DNA from: CAZTYW01 sp964617695
GTDB taxonomy: Bacteria; Chloroflexota; Dehalococcoidia; UBA2247; RBG-13-53-26
NCBI GenBank assembly: GCA_964617695.1
Contig: CAZTYW010000006.1
Location: forward strand, 1 to 50,746
Direction of reading: 5' to 3'
Length of the DNA: 50,746 nt
Shown here: in pieces, positions 26,237 through 35,800 of the stretch
How the letters are laid out: every line of letters starts with the position of its first letter
Numbering within the stretch: position 1 is the stretch's first letter
Position numbers and translations under genes: made by a program
The notes under the pieces: model-generated
The model's input: only the letters and a program-made list of their open reading frames with translations
Databases searched by the model: none
Told to the model about the DNA's origin: nothing

Positions 26237-27754
26237 TTGGAAGCAATTCATCCTCTGTCGCTAATCATCTTTCTGCCTGTAGTTGGGGCTCTGCTCATTG
26301 CCCTTTTGCCCAAGCTTGAAATAAGCCGCATCAAGGGCCTGGCGCTGGTCTTCACCGTGATCCCCTTTGCCCTTTCCCTGGCCGTGTTCGGGTTCTTTGA
26401 CAGGGGAGACGGCGGGGTCCAGTTCGTTGAGAGGTTCTCATGGATTCCTCAGATCAACGTTCAGTATTTCCTGGGTGTGGACGGTATCAGCCTGCCGCTT
26501 GTGATACTGACCACCCTGCTGGGCTTCATAGCCGTGCTTGTCTCGTGGAAGATCGATTTCCGGCACAAGGAGTACTTCGCATACCTGCTGCTGCTGGAAT
26601 CCAGCATTCTGGGCGTTTTCTGCGCACTTGACCTGCTGCTGTTCTTCCTCTTCTGGGAAATAGAGGTCATCCCGATGTACTTCCTCATCTCCATCTGGGG
26701 CAAGGGCAGGAAGGACTACTCGGCTATCAAGTACGTAATCTATACCATCTTCGGCAGTGCCATGATGCTCGCCGGAATCCTGTTCCTCTATTTCAAGGCG
26801 ACGCCATATATGGACAGCATCGGGCAATCTGCCTTCGACATGATAGCCCTGCGCGATGCAGGTATTGAGACGCAGCCCATCACGTTCCTGGCAGCCGCCT
26901 TTGGCCTGCTGCTCACGGGCTTCGCAGTGAAGCTGCCTGTTGTTCCACTGCACACGTGGCTGCCTGACGCCCACACAGACGCTCCCACGGCCGTGAGCGT
27001 TATGCTGGCCGGTTGCTTGCTGAAGATGGGCGGCTACGGCATGATCCGGGTGTGCATGAGCATCTTCCCGGGCGTTGCGTCGGACGCGGCTCCTTTCCTC
27101 ATTCCCGTAGCCATTATCGGCGTGCTCTATGGGGCGGCGGTGACGTTGAGACAGACAGACCTGAAGAGGCTGATTGCTTACAGCAGCGTGAGCCACATGG
27201 GTTATGTGCTGCTGGGCCTCTTTGCCCTGTCTCATATCAGCGTTACGGGAGCTACGCTCCAGATGTTCAGCCACGGCGTGATCACCGGACTCCTGTTTGC
27301 CATGTGTGGCCTGGTCTACGAGAAAGCGCACACACGTCACATTCCTGACCTTGGTGGGCTGGCGAGGCAGATGCCTGTTATTGCCGTGGTGTTCAGTGTT
27401 GCCGGGCTGGCTGCGCTTGGGCTGCCGGGTACGGTTGGCTTCGCCGCCGAATTCGTCACCTTCCTGGGTTCCTTTGCCAGTGGGGTTGTCTCCGGTATCC
27501 GGGTCTATACTCTGGTGGGCATTCTCGGCGTTGTGCTGACTGCAGGCTATATCCTGTGGATGCTGGAGCGAGTCTTCTACCACCAGCCAAAGCCGGAGTT
27601 TGACGGGGTCGGGGACGCTGACACGGTGGAGAAAGTCTCCACGTTTGCTCTGGTTGCCGTGATAATGCTGCTTGGTATCTATCCCAGAATCCTGACCGAC
27701 GTCATCGATGTGACTATGGAGGGCCTGGCACAGGTCGGCATCATTACACCGTAG
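26237..27754 (+). CDS. nuoM: NADH-quinone oxidoreductase subunit M
   Basis: The second antiporter-like proton-pumping subunit (505 residues, 14 helices). Signatures: 'FFLFWEIEVIPMYFLISIWGKGRKDYSAIKYVIYTIFGSAMML' with the key glutamate, 'KLPVVPLHTWLPDAHTDAPTAVSVMLAGCLLKMGGYG', and 'RLIAYSSVSHMGYVLLGLFA'. The start is TTG at 26237 with an AGGAG site 7 bases upstream. The 133-base spacer before it is the longest inside the operon. It shows no clear promoter or terminator. Confidence 0.96.
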   Translation: MEAIHPLSLIIFLPVVGALLIALLPKLEISRIKGLALVFTVIPFALSLAVFGFFDRGDGGVQFVERFSWIPQINVQYFLGVDGISLPLVILTTLLGFIAVLVSWKIDFRHKEYFAYLLLLESSILGVFCALDLLLFFLFWEIEVIPMYFLISIWGKGRKDYSAIKYVIYTIFGSAMMLAGILFLYFKATPYMDSIGQSAFDMIALRDAGIETQPITFLAAAFGLLLTGFAVKLPVVPLHTWLPDAHTDAPTAVSVMLAGCLLKMGGYGMIRVCMSIFPGVASDAAPFLIPVAIIGVLYGAAVTLRQTDLKRLIAYSSVSHMGYVLLGLFALSHISVTGATLQMFSHGVITGLLFAMCGLVYEKAHTRHIPDLGGLARQMPVIAVVFSVAGLAALGLPGTVGFAAEFVTFLGSFASGVVSGIRVYTLVGILGVVLTAGYILWMLERVFYHQPKPEFDGVGDADTVEKVSTFALVAVIMLLGIYPRILTDVIDVTMEGLAQVGIITP

Positions 27755-27780
27755 GTTAACATAAAGCAATATCGAACAGA

Positions 27781-28218
27781 ATGGTCAAGCAGATGGTGGC
27801 TGTGGGGGCGGTTATCAGAGATGCTGAGGGAAGGGTTCTGCTGGTCAAGCATATTGAGGAGCGAGGTGGTTTCTGGCAGGGGAAGTGGATCTGTCCTGGG
27901 GGGAAGCTGGAGTTGGGCGAGACGATTGAAGAGGGAATCATGAGGGAAGTCAGAGAGGAGACAAATCTGGAGATAAGGCTGACGGCACCGTTGATGCCCT
28001 TTGACAGGATAGTCAAAGAAGGTCAGGAGACGAAACTGCACGTAATCTACATAGACTACCTGGCGGAGCTTCTGGGAGGAGAGCTAACACCGGCCAGCGA
28101 TGTCGGCCAGGCCGTGTGGGTTCGCACAGAAGACCTTGGTGACATGTGGAACGAGTTGCATGACGACACCAAGAGATTGCTTCGAATCGCAAATATCGTC
28201 TCGGTAGGTGAGAATTGA
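27781..28218 (+). CDS. Nudix hydrolase inside the nuo operon
   Basis: A 145-residue Nudix protein. The catalytic box runs G41-x5-E47-x7-R55-E-V-R-E59-E60-T-N-L. It is complete except that the usual glycine after EE-x is an asparagine (N62), which is tolerated in some family members. The N-terminal 'VAVGAVIRDAEGRVLLVKH' and 'GFWQGKWICPGG' resemble MutT/ADP-ribose-type enzymes. Substrate unknown (nucleoside diphosphate-X class). It starts 26 bases after nuoM and overlaps nuoN by 4 bases, so it is translated in line with complex I. Confidence 0.88.
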   Translation: MVKQMVAVGAVIRDAEGRVLLVKHIEERGGFWQGKWICPGGKLELGETIEEGIMREVREETNLEIRLTAPLMPFDRIVKEGQETKLHVIYIDYLAELLGGELTPASDVGQAVWVRTEDLGDMWNELHDDTKRLLRIANIVSVGEN

Positions 28219-29687
28219 ACTATTATCTGATCACTCCTGAGATAATAGTCGGCGCTGTTGCCGCGGCGGTGATTCTGCTTGACCTGTTTGTGCGCAACAA
28301 GAATGCACTGGCCGCTCTGAGCATCACGGGATTGCTGGCGTCTCTGGCGGTCAGTGTGGCGCTGTGGGGCAGGGAGGAGAACACCATCTTCAACGGGATG
28401 CTCAAGGTAGATGAGCTCGCCGTATTCTTCAACTTCATATTCTGTGGCGCGGCCATCCTGGTTGTCCTTGCCTCCAGGGACTACGTATCCAAGTTCGCCC
28501 GGTTCCAGGGGGAGTACTATGCCCTGCTTCTGCTCTCCGTCGTTGGTATGATGTTCATGGCAGCCTCCAGGGACCTGGTCACCATCTTTATTTCTCTCGA
28601 GTTGACCAGCATCTCGCTGTACTCGCTGGCCGCGTTCCTTAAAGATGAGAAGTCGAGCGAAGCCGGGCTGAAGTATCTGTTGCTGGGTGCCATTGCCTCA
28701 GCCGTGTTGCTCTTTGGCATGGCCCTGGTCTTTGGTCTCACCGGCGAGACCCGGCTCGATGGCATTTTCGATGCACTGGCTCAGTCCGGAATTGGCTTTG
28801 ACACCCCAGCACTGCTACTGGGCGTGATCTTCCTCATAGCCGGCTTTGGCTTCAAGATCGCCGCCGTCCCGTTCCAGATGTGGGTGCCTGACGTCTACGA
28901 AGGGGCGCCGACTCCTGTGACTGCCTACCTCTCCGTAGCCAGCAAAGCGGTTGGTTTTGTTGTCATCATCCGGGTTTTCCTCGAGGCCTTCGGAGGAGAC
29001 CAGATACTGCCCGACTGGGCCATGATCTTTGCTGTACTGAGTGCGATTTCCATGACTGTGGGCAACGTGGTAGCCATAGCACAGACGAATATCAAGCGAA
29101 TGCTTGGGTACAGCAGCATCGCTCAGGCAGGCTACCTGATGATTGGCCTGGCCGCTGTCACCAAGGCCACGGGTGTCGAAGGTCCCGTTTTGTTTGGTCC
29201 GACGGGGCTGCTGTTCTTCATTGGCTGCTATGCTCTGGCCAACCTTGGCGTCTTTATCGCAGTCATTGCTATCTCGAACAGGATCAATAGCGATATGATA
29301 GCGGACTACTCGGGAGTGGGCCGCCGTGCCCCTCCACTCTCGCTGGCTATGACCCTGTGTCTCGTCTCTCTGACGGGGCTACCGCCCACGGCGGGCTTCC
29401 TGGCCAAGTTCTACCTTTTCAATGCAGCGGTCTACCAGGGCCTGCTGTGGCTGGTTGTCATAGCCGTGGTCAACACTGCTATATCGGCGTACTACTACTT
29501 CAGGGTCGTCAAGGTTACCTGGTTTGGTGAACCGGCGTCGATCGAAAGCGTTCCGTCGAGCTGGCCAGTGAAGCTGGCTCTGGCGATTGCCTGTGTGGGC
29601 GTTCTGGCGCTGTTCTTCTACCCGACTGGGCTACTGGACGTGGCCAGGGACGCGGTGCAGGCCGTGTCAGCATCGGTTCTTCCCTGA
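28215..29687 (+). CDS. nuoN: NADH-quinone oxidoreductase subunit N
   Basis: The third antiporter-like pump subunit, 490 residues. Motifs: 'MMFMAASRDLVTIFISLELTSISLYSLAAFLKDEKSSEAGLKYLLLGAIASAVLLFG', 'KIAAVPFQMWVPDVYEGAPTPVTAYLSVASKAVGF' and 'NIKRMLGYSSIAQAGYLMIGLA'. TTG at 28215 overlaps the Nudix stop by 4 bases. It ends the operon and is followed by a stable hairpin. No nuoE, nuoF or nuoG is present upstream or downstream in the window. Confidence 0.96.
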   Translation: MNYYLITPEIIVGAVAAAVILLDLFVRNKNALAALSITGLLASLAVSVALWGREENTIFNGMLKVDELAVFFNFIFCGAAILVVLASRDYVSKFARFQGEYYALLLLSVVGMMFMAASRDLVTIFISLELTSISLYSLAAFLKDEKSSEAGLKYLLLGAIASAVLLFGMALVFGLTGETRLDGIFDALAQSGIGFDTPALLLGVIFLIAGFGFKIAAVPFQMWVPDVYEGAPTPVTAYLSVASKAVGFVVIIRVFLEAFGGDQILPDWAMIFAVLSAISMTVGNVVAIAQTNIKRMLGYSSIAQAGYLMIGLAAVTKATGVEGPVLFGPTGLLFFIGCYALANLGVFIAVIAISNRINSDMIADYSGVGRRAPPLSLAMTLCLVSLTGLPPTAGFLAKFYLFNAAVYQGLLWLVVIAVVNTAISAYYYFRVVKVTWFGEPASIESVPSSWPVKLALAIACVGVLALFFYPTGLLDVARDAVQAVSASVLP

Positions 29688-29691
29688 ACCG

Positions 29692-29714
29692 GCATGGCGT
29701 CGGTGACGCCATGC
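29692..29714 (+). terminator. Perfect 10-bp hairpin just after nuoN
   Basis: GCATGGCGTC, loop GGT, GACGCCATGC, starting 4 bases after the nuoN stop. There is no following T run, so it may be a Rho-dependent stop or 3' stabiliser rather than a classic intrinsic terminator. Confidence 0.5.
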
Positions 29715-29838
29715 GTACGCCAAAGGTCCCCTTAGACTCGCTCCCGCGTCACCGCATTGACCCCATGCCGCAGGGCCAGGCGTCACTTGTTTCATTTTTG
29801 TAAGCCTGGGTGGTTGACCTTTTCCCGTGAGCAGAAAG

Positions 29839-29847
29839 TGCTATAAT
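29839..29847 (+). promoter_or_regulatory. Extended -10 promoter of the HtrA protease gene
   Basis: TG-C-TATAAT, 32 bases before the ATG at 29880. A TTGACC at 29814-29819 is 22 bases away, too far to be its normal -35. Confidence 0.5.
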
Positions 29848-29879
29848 TCCAACGACAAACTGAGTGAGAGGTGAGCGAC

Positions 29880-30968
29880 ATGGGCAAACTCAGATACATC
29901 GTGATCGCTGTCCTGGTCGTTGGGGTGTTGGCGACCTCCGGCTGTGGCCTGTTCACGGAGGATGAATCGCCCAGCGCACAGGGTACGCCCATTTCTGTCG
30001 ATTGGCAGCCTGGCTATGTGGATGACCAGAGAGAGACTGACCTGCCAATCGGTGAGTTGGTTGACCGCATAGGCCCAACGGTGGTCTCCATCTTGACCGA
30101 GAAGGTGAGCCTGGATGTCTTCCTGCGGCCTGTTCCGCAGCAGGGTGCTGGGACCGGGGTCATCATCGATGCTGAGGGGATCATAGTTACGAACAACCAC
30201 GTGATCGAAGGTACCAGCAAGATAAACGTCACACTGAGTGATGGCAGCAGCTACCGGGCGGAGAAGTGGGCCGGTGACGTTGAGACAGACCTGGCGGTGC
30301 TGAAGATTGGTCCCGGCGAAGAGCTACCGTACGCTCATTTTCTGAGGGACTCGCTGAACCAGCTTGAGAAACTCGAAGACGTGGTGGCTGTGGGCAATGC
30401 CCTGGCCCTGCCAGGTGGGCCAAGCTGGACGAAGGGTGTCATCAGCTACCTGGGCCGCTCGATCCAGGAGCCAAATGGCGTGGTGCTGACGGACATCATC
30501 CAGACCGATGCCGCCATAAACCCGGGAAATAGCGGGGGCCCTCTGGTAAACATGGCCGGCCAGGTGGTGGGCATAAACACCGCCATCGCTGAAGGGGAGA
30601 ACCTCGGGTTTGCCATAAGCACCAACGTAGCGATCTCCGTGGTGTATGACCTGGTGACGAAGGCGCGCGTGTCTCCTGCCTGGCTGGGCGTGAGCATCAC
30701 CGACGTGACGCCGGCTGTCAAATCTCAGTGGGGTCTCAGTGTTGAGCAGGGTGCTCTTGTCGTTGAGGTGGTAGAAGGTGGCCCGGCAGAAGGGGCGGGC
30801 CTGCAGGCTGGCGATGTCATCATCAAGCTTGGCGACGCGGACGTAACCACTGTCAGCGAACTGGTCAACGCCATACGAAGTCATGAACCCGGCGAAAAGG
30901 TGACGATCACCTATGTCCGCGGGGACGTGACAGATACCACGGAAGCGGTTCTGGGGCAGAGACCGTAG
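29880..30968 (+). CDS. HtrA/DegP-type trypsin-like serine protease with PDZ domain, probable lipoprotein
   Basis: A cell-envelope quality-control protease of 362 residues. The N-terminus is a hydrophobic helix ending 'LATSGC' at C22, a plausible lipobox with T at -3, so the enzyme may be lipid-anchored outside the membrane. The catalytic triad is complete: H107 in 'VTNNHVIEG', D137 in 'ETDLAVLKI', S218 in 'NPGNSGGPL'. A single PDZ domain follows (about 265-360, 'AWLGVSITDV', 'GPAEGAGLQAGDVIIKLG'). I choose ATG at 29880 because GAGAGGTG lies 6 bases upstream; GTG at 29871 is in frame. It is monocistronic between nuoN and the CoA-ligase gene. Confidence 0.93.
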   Translation: MGKLRYIVIAVLVVGVLATSGCGLFTEDESPSAQGTPISVDWQPGYVDDQRETDLPIGELVDRIGPTVVSILTEKVSLDVFLRPVPQQGAGTGVIIDAEGIIVTNNHVIEGTSKINVTLSDGSSYRAEKWAGDVETDLAVLKIGPGEELPYAHFLRDSLNQLEKLEDVVAVGNALALPGGPSWTKGVISYLGRSIQEPNGVVLTDIIQTDAAINPGNSGGPLVNMAGQVVGINTAIAEGENLGFAISTNVAISVVYDLVTKARVSPAWLGVSITDVTPAVKSQWGLSVEQGALVVEVVEGGPAEGAGLQAGDVIIKLGDADVTTVSELVNAIRSHEPGEKVTITYVRGDVTDTTEAVLGQRP

Positions 30969-31090
30969 TTCCTGCTGGTTCGCCGATTGCCTCGGGAAGC
31001 CTGGCTGCCTACACACTTTGCTCCATACGGGCGCTGCCGTGAAACGTCGGCAGTCTGGATACTGACGTGCCGGTTTCGAGAAGCATCGGT

Positions 31091-31120
31091 TTGTGGCAGG
31101 ATGGGCGAATCCACTAGAAT
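31091..31120 (+). promoter_or_regulatory. Promoter of the third acyl-CoA synthetase alpha gene
   Basis: TTGTGG (31091-31096), 18 bases, TAGAAT (31115-31120). Confidence 0.45.
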
Positions 31121-31165
31121 AGTGTTGCTATCGAAATCACTTGCTTCTCAGATGGTTCGGCAGAA

Positions 31166-32629
31166 GTGCAGGCCCGTCTCAACCGGGCAAAGCTCACGGA
31201 ACTGGAACCCATCTTCTATCCCCAGTCAATCGCTGTAGTCGGTGTTTCCGCAGATGAGCAGAGAATCGGCTCACAGTGGTTGAGGTGTCTCGTCTCCTCC
31301 GGCTTCAAGGGCAGACTGTATCCCGTGAATCCCAGGGGAGGGGAACTGTTTGGCCTGAGGGTCTACCGCAGCCTGAGGTCGATTCCTGGTCCTGTTGATC
31401 TGGTGATCGTGTGCGTACCGCGAGCGTCTGTGCTGGACCTGCTGGACGACTGCGCTGCCAGGAGGATAAAGGCTGTGTATTTCTTCACAGCCGGGTTCAC
31501 CGAGGCTGGTGAGCGGGAGTGGGTTGAAGTGCAGCGGGAAATGGTAGTAAGGGCGCGTCGGGGTGGCTTCAGAATCATCGGCCCGAATTGCTTTGGCGTC
31601 TATTGTCCCGAACACGGGATACCGTTCGGGCCATTCGGTCTGCAGGCTGGCGTGGGGTCTGTGGGCCTGATCAGCCAGAGCAGTGGGCACATGGGCAAGA
31701 TTCTCGAGTTCGGCATGACCCGCGGGATCGGCTTCAGCAAGGGCGTGAGCATAGGCAACGCTTCTGACCTGGGCGCGGCTGACTTCCTGGAGTATCTGGC
31801 GCTGGATCACAAGACGGATATCGTGGGGGTTTACCTGGAAGGGCCGCGGGATAGCCGGCGCCTGCTTGAAATCATGCGTGTTGCCTCCGAGACAAAGCCC
31901 GTCGTCGTGCTCAAAGGCGGCAGATCAGATGCGGGGGCCAGGGCCACCGCCTTTCACACCGGGGCACTCGCAGCCCCGGCTCACGTGTGGTCCGGAGCGC
32001 TCAGGCAAGCCGGCGCCGTCGAGGTTCACAGCGTGGACGAATTGGCGGACACGCTTCTGGTGTTTGAAAAGTCCGGAAGGTTTAGCCAGGCCAACCTTGC
32101 TGCTGTCTGCGGTATTACTGATGGAGGCGGGGGTGAAGCCGTGCTGGTGTCGGACGCCTGCGCTGACGCCGGCATTGGTGTGCCCGCTTTGACCGAGGAG
32201 ACCGGCCGTGAGCTGGTGGGCCTTCTCGGCCAGGTAGGCAGTGTGCTGTGCAATCCAGTTGACCTGAGCCAGCGCCAGCGGGCCCCGCAAGTGCTTCGGC
32301 GGGTCATGGAGCTGTTAGCCGGGGAGCCCGAGGTTGATCTCCTGGCAGTCTATGAGAACGCCGGCGTTATCCTGGACGCCTTCCCCAGGGAGAAGGCGGA
32401 GGCAATCACCGCCACTATCGTCGATTTCAGCAATACACGGCGCAAACCCGTGCTTGTCATTTTGCCGCCTGGCCCGGCAGAGACGCGGCGGCTGGAGATA
32501 GAACGCAAGCTGTCTGCCGCAGGCATACCCGTTTTCCCCAGCATCGGACGAGCCGCCAGGGCCATCGACAATGTAAGGGGATACTGGCGCCTTCGTGCCA
32601 GACGGGATGAAGCAGAGAGGAAAGGATAG
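31166..32629 (+). CDS. NDP-forming acyl-CoA synthetase, alpha-type subunit (third paralogue)
   Basis: A 487-residue protein with the same domains as the pair at 3810-6657: CoA-binding ('SIAVVGVSADEQR', 'GRLYPVNPRGGELFG'), 'GPNCFGVYCPEHG', 'LISQSSGH', glutamate E225 in 'YLEGPRDSRR' and phosphohistidine H264 in 'AFHTGALAAP'. Here the residue before the His is Phe and the tail of the motif is AAP instead of AG, so the active-site loop differs slightly. No ATP-grasp beta partner is adjacent. GTG at 31166 has no strong ribosome site, and an out-of-frame ATG lies 14 bases before it, so the start is uncertain by a few codons. It stands alone between htrA and the convergent ileS unit. Confidence 0.87.
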   Translation: MQARLNRAKLTELEPIFYPQSIAVVGVSADEQRIGSQWLRCLVSSGFKGRLYPVNPRGGELFGLRVYRSLRSIPGPVDLVIVCVPRASVLDLLDDCAARRIKAVYFFTAGFTEAGEREWVEVQREMVVRARRGGFRIIGPNCFGVYCPEHGIPFGPFGLQAGVGSVGLISQSSGHMGKILEFGMTRGIGFSKGVSIGNASDLGAADFLEYLALDHKTDIVGVYLEGPRDSRRLLEIMRVASETKPVVVLKGGRSDAGARATAFHTGALAAPAHVWSGALRQAGAVEVHSVDELADTLLVFEKSGRFSQANLAAVCGITDGGGGEAVLVSDACADAGIGVPALTEETGRELVGLLGQVGSVLCNPVDLSQRQRAPQVLRRVMELLAGEPEVDLLAVYENAGVILDAFPREKAEAITATIVDFSNTRRKPVLVILPPGPAETRRLEIERKLSAAGIPVFPSIGRAARAIDNVRGYWRLRARRDEAERKG

Positions 32630-32707
32630 ACGTCTTCTGCCGCCGGCGGCGCGGACAGGTTGTGAGTGGGTTTGGATCTGTTGGGTCGGGTTGGGTGTTC
32701 TCTGAAC

Positions 32708-32893
32708 CTATGCTTGCCGTCTCGCCCTCAGCAGACATGCCGCTCCAAGCGCAAGACCTGCCAGTGACAGACCTTCGTGGTGCCACAACGTGTACATCTG
32801 CTCCCACTCCCACCCGTGAAACCTGATTAGCTGGTCGAGGGCGAGAGCTGTGCTGCCGAGGATGAGTATTACCCCCAGGCTTCGTCCGCTCAT
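32708..32893 (-). CDS. Small two-helix membrane protein coupled to ileS
   Basis: A 61-residue protein with two hydrophobic segments ('LGVILILGSTALALDQLI' and 'LSLAGLALGAACLL') separated by a Trp/His-rich loop ('HGWEWEQMYTLWHHEG'). Its ATG overlaps the ileS stop by 4 bases (ATGA), which is good evidence that it is translated by coupling. I do not recognise the family. The aromatic and histidine residues in the loop could bind a ligand, but that is speculation. Confidence 0.55.
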   Translation of the reverse strand: MSGRSLGVILILGSTALALDQLIRFHGWEWEQMYTLWHHEGLSLAGLALGAACLLRARRQA

Positions 32894-35800
32894 TCTTTCT
32901 CTGGCTTTGCCGTGACGATCTTTGCTACCCCCAGCGTCACGTTGTACCCGTGGATGCGGTGCGTCTCGGTATGCGTGTCGGCCCCGCCCATCTCGCAGAT
33001 AATCTGGTTGGAAAGCGTCTCCTCTTTGATGTACTGCGACTGGTTCACGATCGCCGCTGCAATGGGCGCGTCTGCCTGATAGAAGGTGGTGATCCGGTCG
33101 CCAATGTCAAAGCCGGCGTTGCGTCGCATCGTCTGGAGCCGGTGTACCACCTCTCGCGCCAGTCCTTCCTCAACCAGCTCCTGAGGAATGTCCGTGGGCA
33201 CTGCCACCACATATTCTCCATCGCTGGCGCACGAGTAGCCCGGCCTGTCAAGCAGATCACTCTCGTCGCTGACGAATTCCATCGCCTTGACGTTGAGCTC
33301 GTCCAGTAGCTGAGATGCCAGCCTTTCCAGGCCGTCTGTCTCGCTCCTGGACCTGGTCTTGACAACCACCCTGGCCAGAGGCTGGCGCACCTTGATGGAC
33401 GCCTTGCTCCTGGCGGCTCTTCCCAGGCTGGCAATCTTCATGGCGAGTTGCGTGTCGGCGGTGATAGTCTCGTCTATCTTGGTGCGGTCTGCCGTAGGGA
33501 AGGGGCAAAGGTGCACACTTTCTTCAGCATCTGGATGGACTGAGCGCACCAGGTTCTGGTACATCTCCTCCGCAGTGAAGGGGATCAGAGGGGCGATGAG
33601 CTTGGACAGTGTAACCAGACAGTCGTAAAGGGTGAAGTAGGCGCCAAGTTTGTCCGCGTCGCTCTCGCTTTTCCAGAAGCGACGTCGGCTCCTCCTGACG
33701 TACCAGTTGGACAGGCGCTCAACGAATTCCTCTATCCTTCTACCCGCGTCGGTAGGATTGTAGCTGTCAAGTGCCTCATCCACCTGGAGTATGAGCTGGT
33801 GGAGTTCGGAAGTGATCCATACGTCGAGGCCAGACGAATACTCGGGGACGGTGGCTTTGGACGGGTCAAACCGGTCGATATTGGCATAGAGCACAAAGAA
33901 GGAATACGTGTTCCAGAGGGTGGACAGGAACTTGCGCTGGACTTCGGTGACCTGGGCAGGATCGAACCGTTTCACGTTGCCAGCAGGAGTGGAGGTAAAC
34001 ATGTACCAGCGCAGCGCATCAGCTCCCTGCGAGGTGACAATGGTCCACGGGTCGACAACGTTTCCCTTCGCCTTGCTCATCTTTTCCCCTTTGGCATCGA
34101 GGATGTGTCCCAGGCAGATGACGTTCTTGAAGCAAGGACGGTCGAACAGCAGGGTGGACAGGGCGTGCAGCGTGTAGAACCAGCCTCTTGTCTGATCGAC
34201 TGCCTCGGAGATGTAGTCGGCAGGGAAGCTGGTCTGGAATAGCTGTTCGTTTTCGAAGGGATAGTGGAACTGGGCGACGGGCATCGCCCCCGAGTCGAAC
34301 CATGCATCGAGAACCTCGGTGACGCGCCGCATCGTCCCGCCGCATTTGCGGCAGCGGAAGGTAACCTGGTCTACGAAGGGACGGTGGAGGTCGATGGGCT
34401 CCACCAGCCCCTCCAGGCCGGGCTGGTTCCTCAACTCATTGATGCTACCCATGAACTGGAACTGGTCGGGGCACTGGTCACAGCGCCAGGCGGGCAGGGG
34501 AGTTCCCCAGAAGCGTTCTCTGGAGAAAGCCCAATCGACGTTGTTCTCCAGCCAATCGCCAAAACGCCCGTGCTTGATGTACTCAGGATACCAGTTAATG
34601 TCGTTGTTCCCGGAGATCAGTCCATCTTTGCGCGCCGTCGTCCGGATGTACCATGAGGGCTTGGCATAGTACAGCAGAGGAGTCTCACAACGCCAGCAGA
34701 AGGGATACGTATGGCTGATGGTGCCGCTGCGGTAGAGAAGCCCTCTGGACTCGAGATCTGACACAATCAGCGGGTCTGCCTCTTTGACGAACTTGCCTGC
34801 AAAGGGATAGTCTCCGACAATTGCACCCTGCAGGTTGACATATTCTTCAACAAACAGGAGGCCATTCTCCTGTCCGGCTGCGAAGTCATCCGGACCGAAG
34901 GCGGGAGCAATGTGGACTATTCCGGTCCCATCTTCCATAGAAACGAAGTCGCCCGCGATTACGGGGTAGGTGTCCGGTGCTTCAGCAGGCACGAGGTCTC
35001 TCTTGCTCGAATCGGTGGGAGAGGGTTCAAACCGCTGAGCCCCCACTCGATAGTCGGCAGGGTTGAACAGGGGCCTGTACTGACAGCCGACAAGCTGCTT
35101 CCCAGGTATTGTCTTCAGCACCCTGTAGTCTCCCTCGAGGGCGGCCCGCAGCAGGGCATCGGCCAGAATCAGTCGTTCCTTGCCCTGGCCGATGTCGTAC
35201 TCCACCAGGGCATACTCAGCCTCGGGCGCCACAGCCAGGGCTGTATTCCCTGGAAGCGTCCACGGCGTGGTTGTCCAGGCAAGGAGGAAGGTGGGTGGTG
35301 GAGGAACGGCATCGGCAAGGGAACTCGGTACCTTCCCCGGCGGGGTGGCCAACTCGAACTTGATGTACACTGACGGGTCTTCGGTCTCGTCGTAGCCGAG
35401 CGCCACCTCGTGGGAGCTGAGGGATGTGCCACAGCGGGGACAGTGCGGCGTCACTCTGTAGCTCTGGTAGACCAGCCCTTTGTCGGCGAGCTCTTTTACT
35501 ATCCACCATAGTGACTCAATGTAGTCGTTCTCAAAGGTGACGTAGGGGTGACCCATGTCCAGCCAGAAGCCTATGCGTTCTGTAAGCTGTTCCCATGCCT
35601 CCAGGTAGAACCGGACGCTTTCGCGGCAGCGAGCGTTGAACTGGGCAATGCCGAACTCCTCGATCTGGGCTTTGTTGCTGAACCCCAGGGTCTTCTCCAC
35701 TTCCAGCTCAACCGGCAGACCATGGGTGTCCCACCCTGCTTTGCGGAAGACGCGAAAGCCCTTCATCGTCCTATAGCGTGGGATGACATCCTTGTAGACC

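Noticed and set aside
26438..27769. Long open frame on the minus strand opposite nuoM
   Set aside because: It is the antisense shadow of a clear nuoM. The product is rich in His/Gln/Arg with no domain, as expected of an antisense translation of GC-rich membrane-protein DNA.
32640..32655. GCCGCCGGCGGC palindrome between convergent genes
   Set aside because: Too short a stem-loop with no T run; probably chance in GC-rich DNA.
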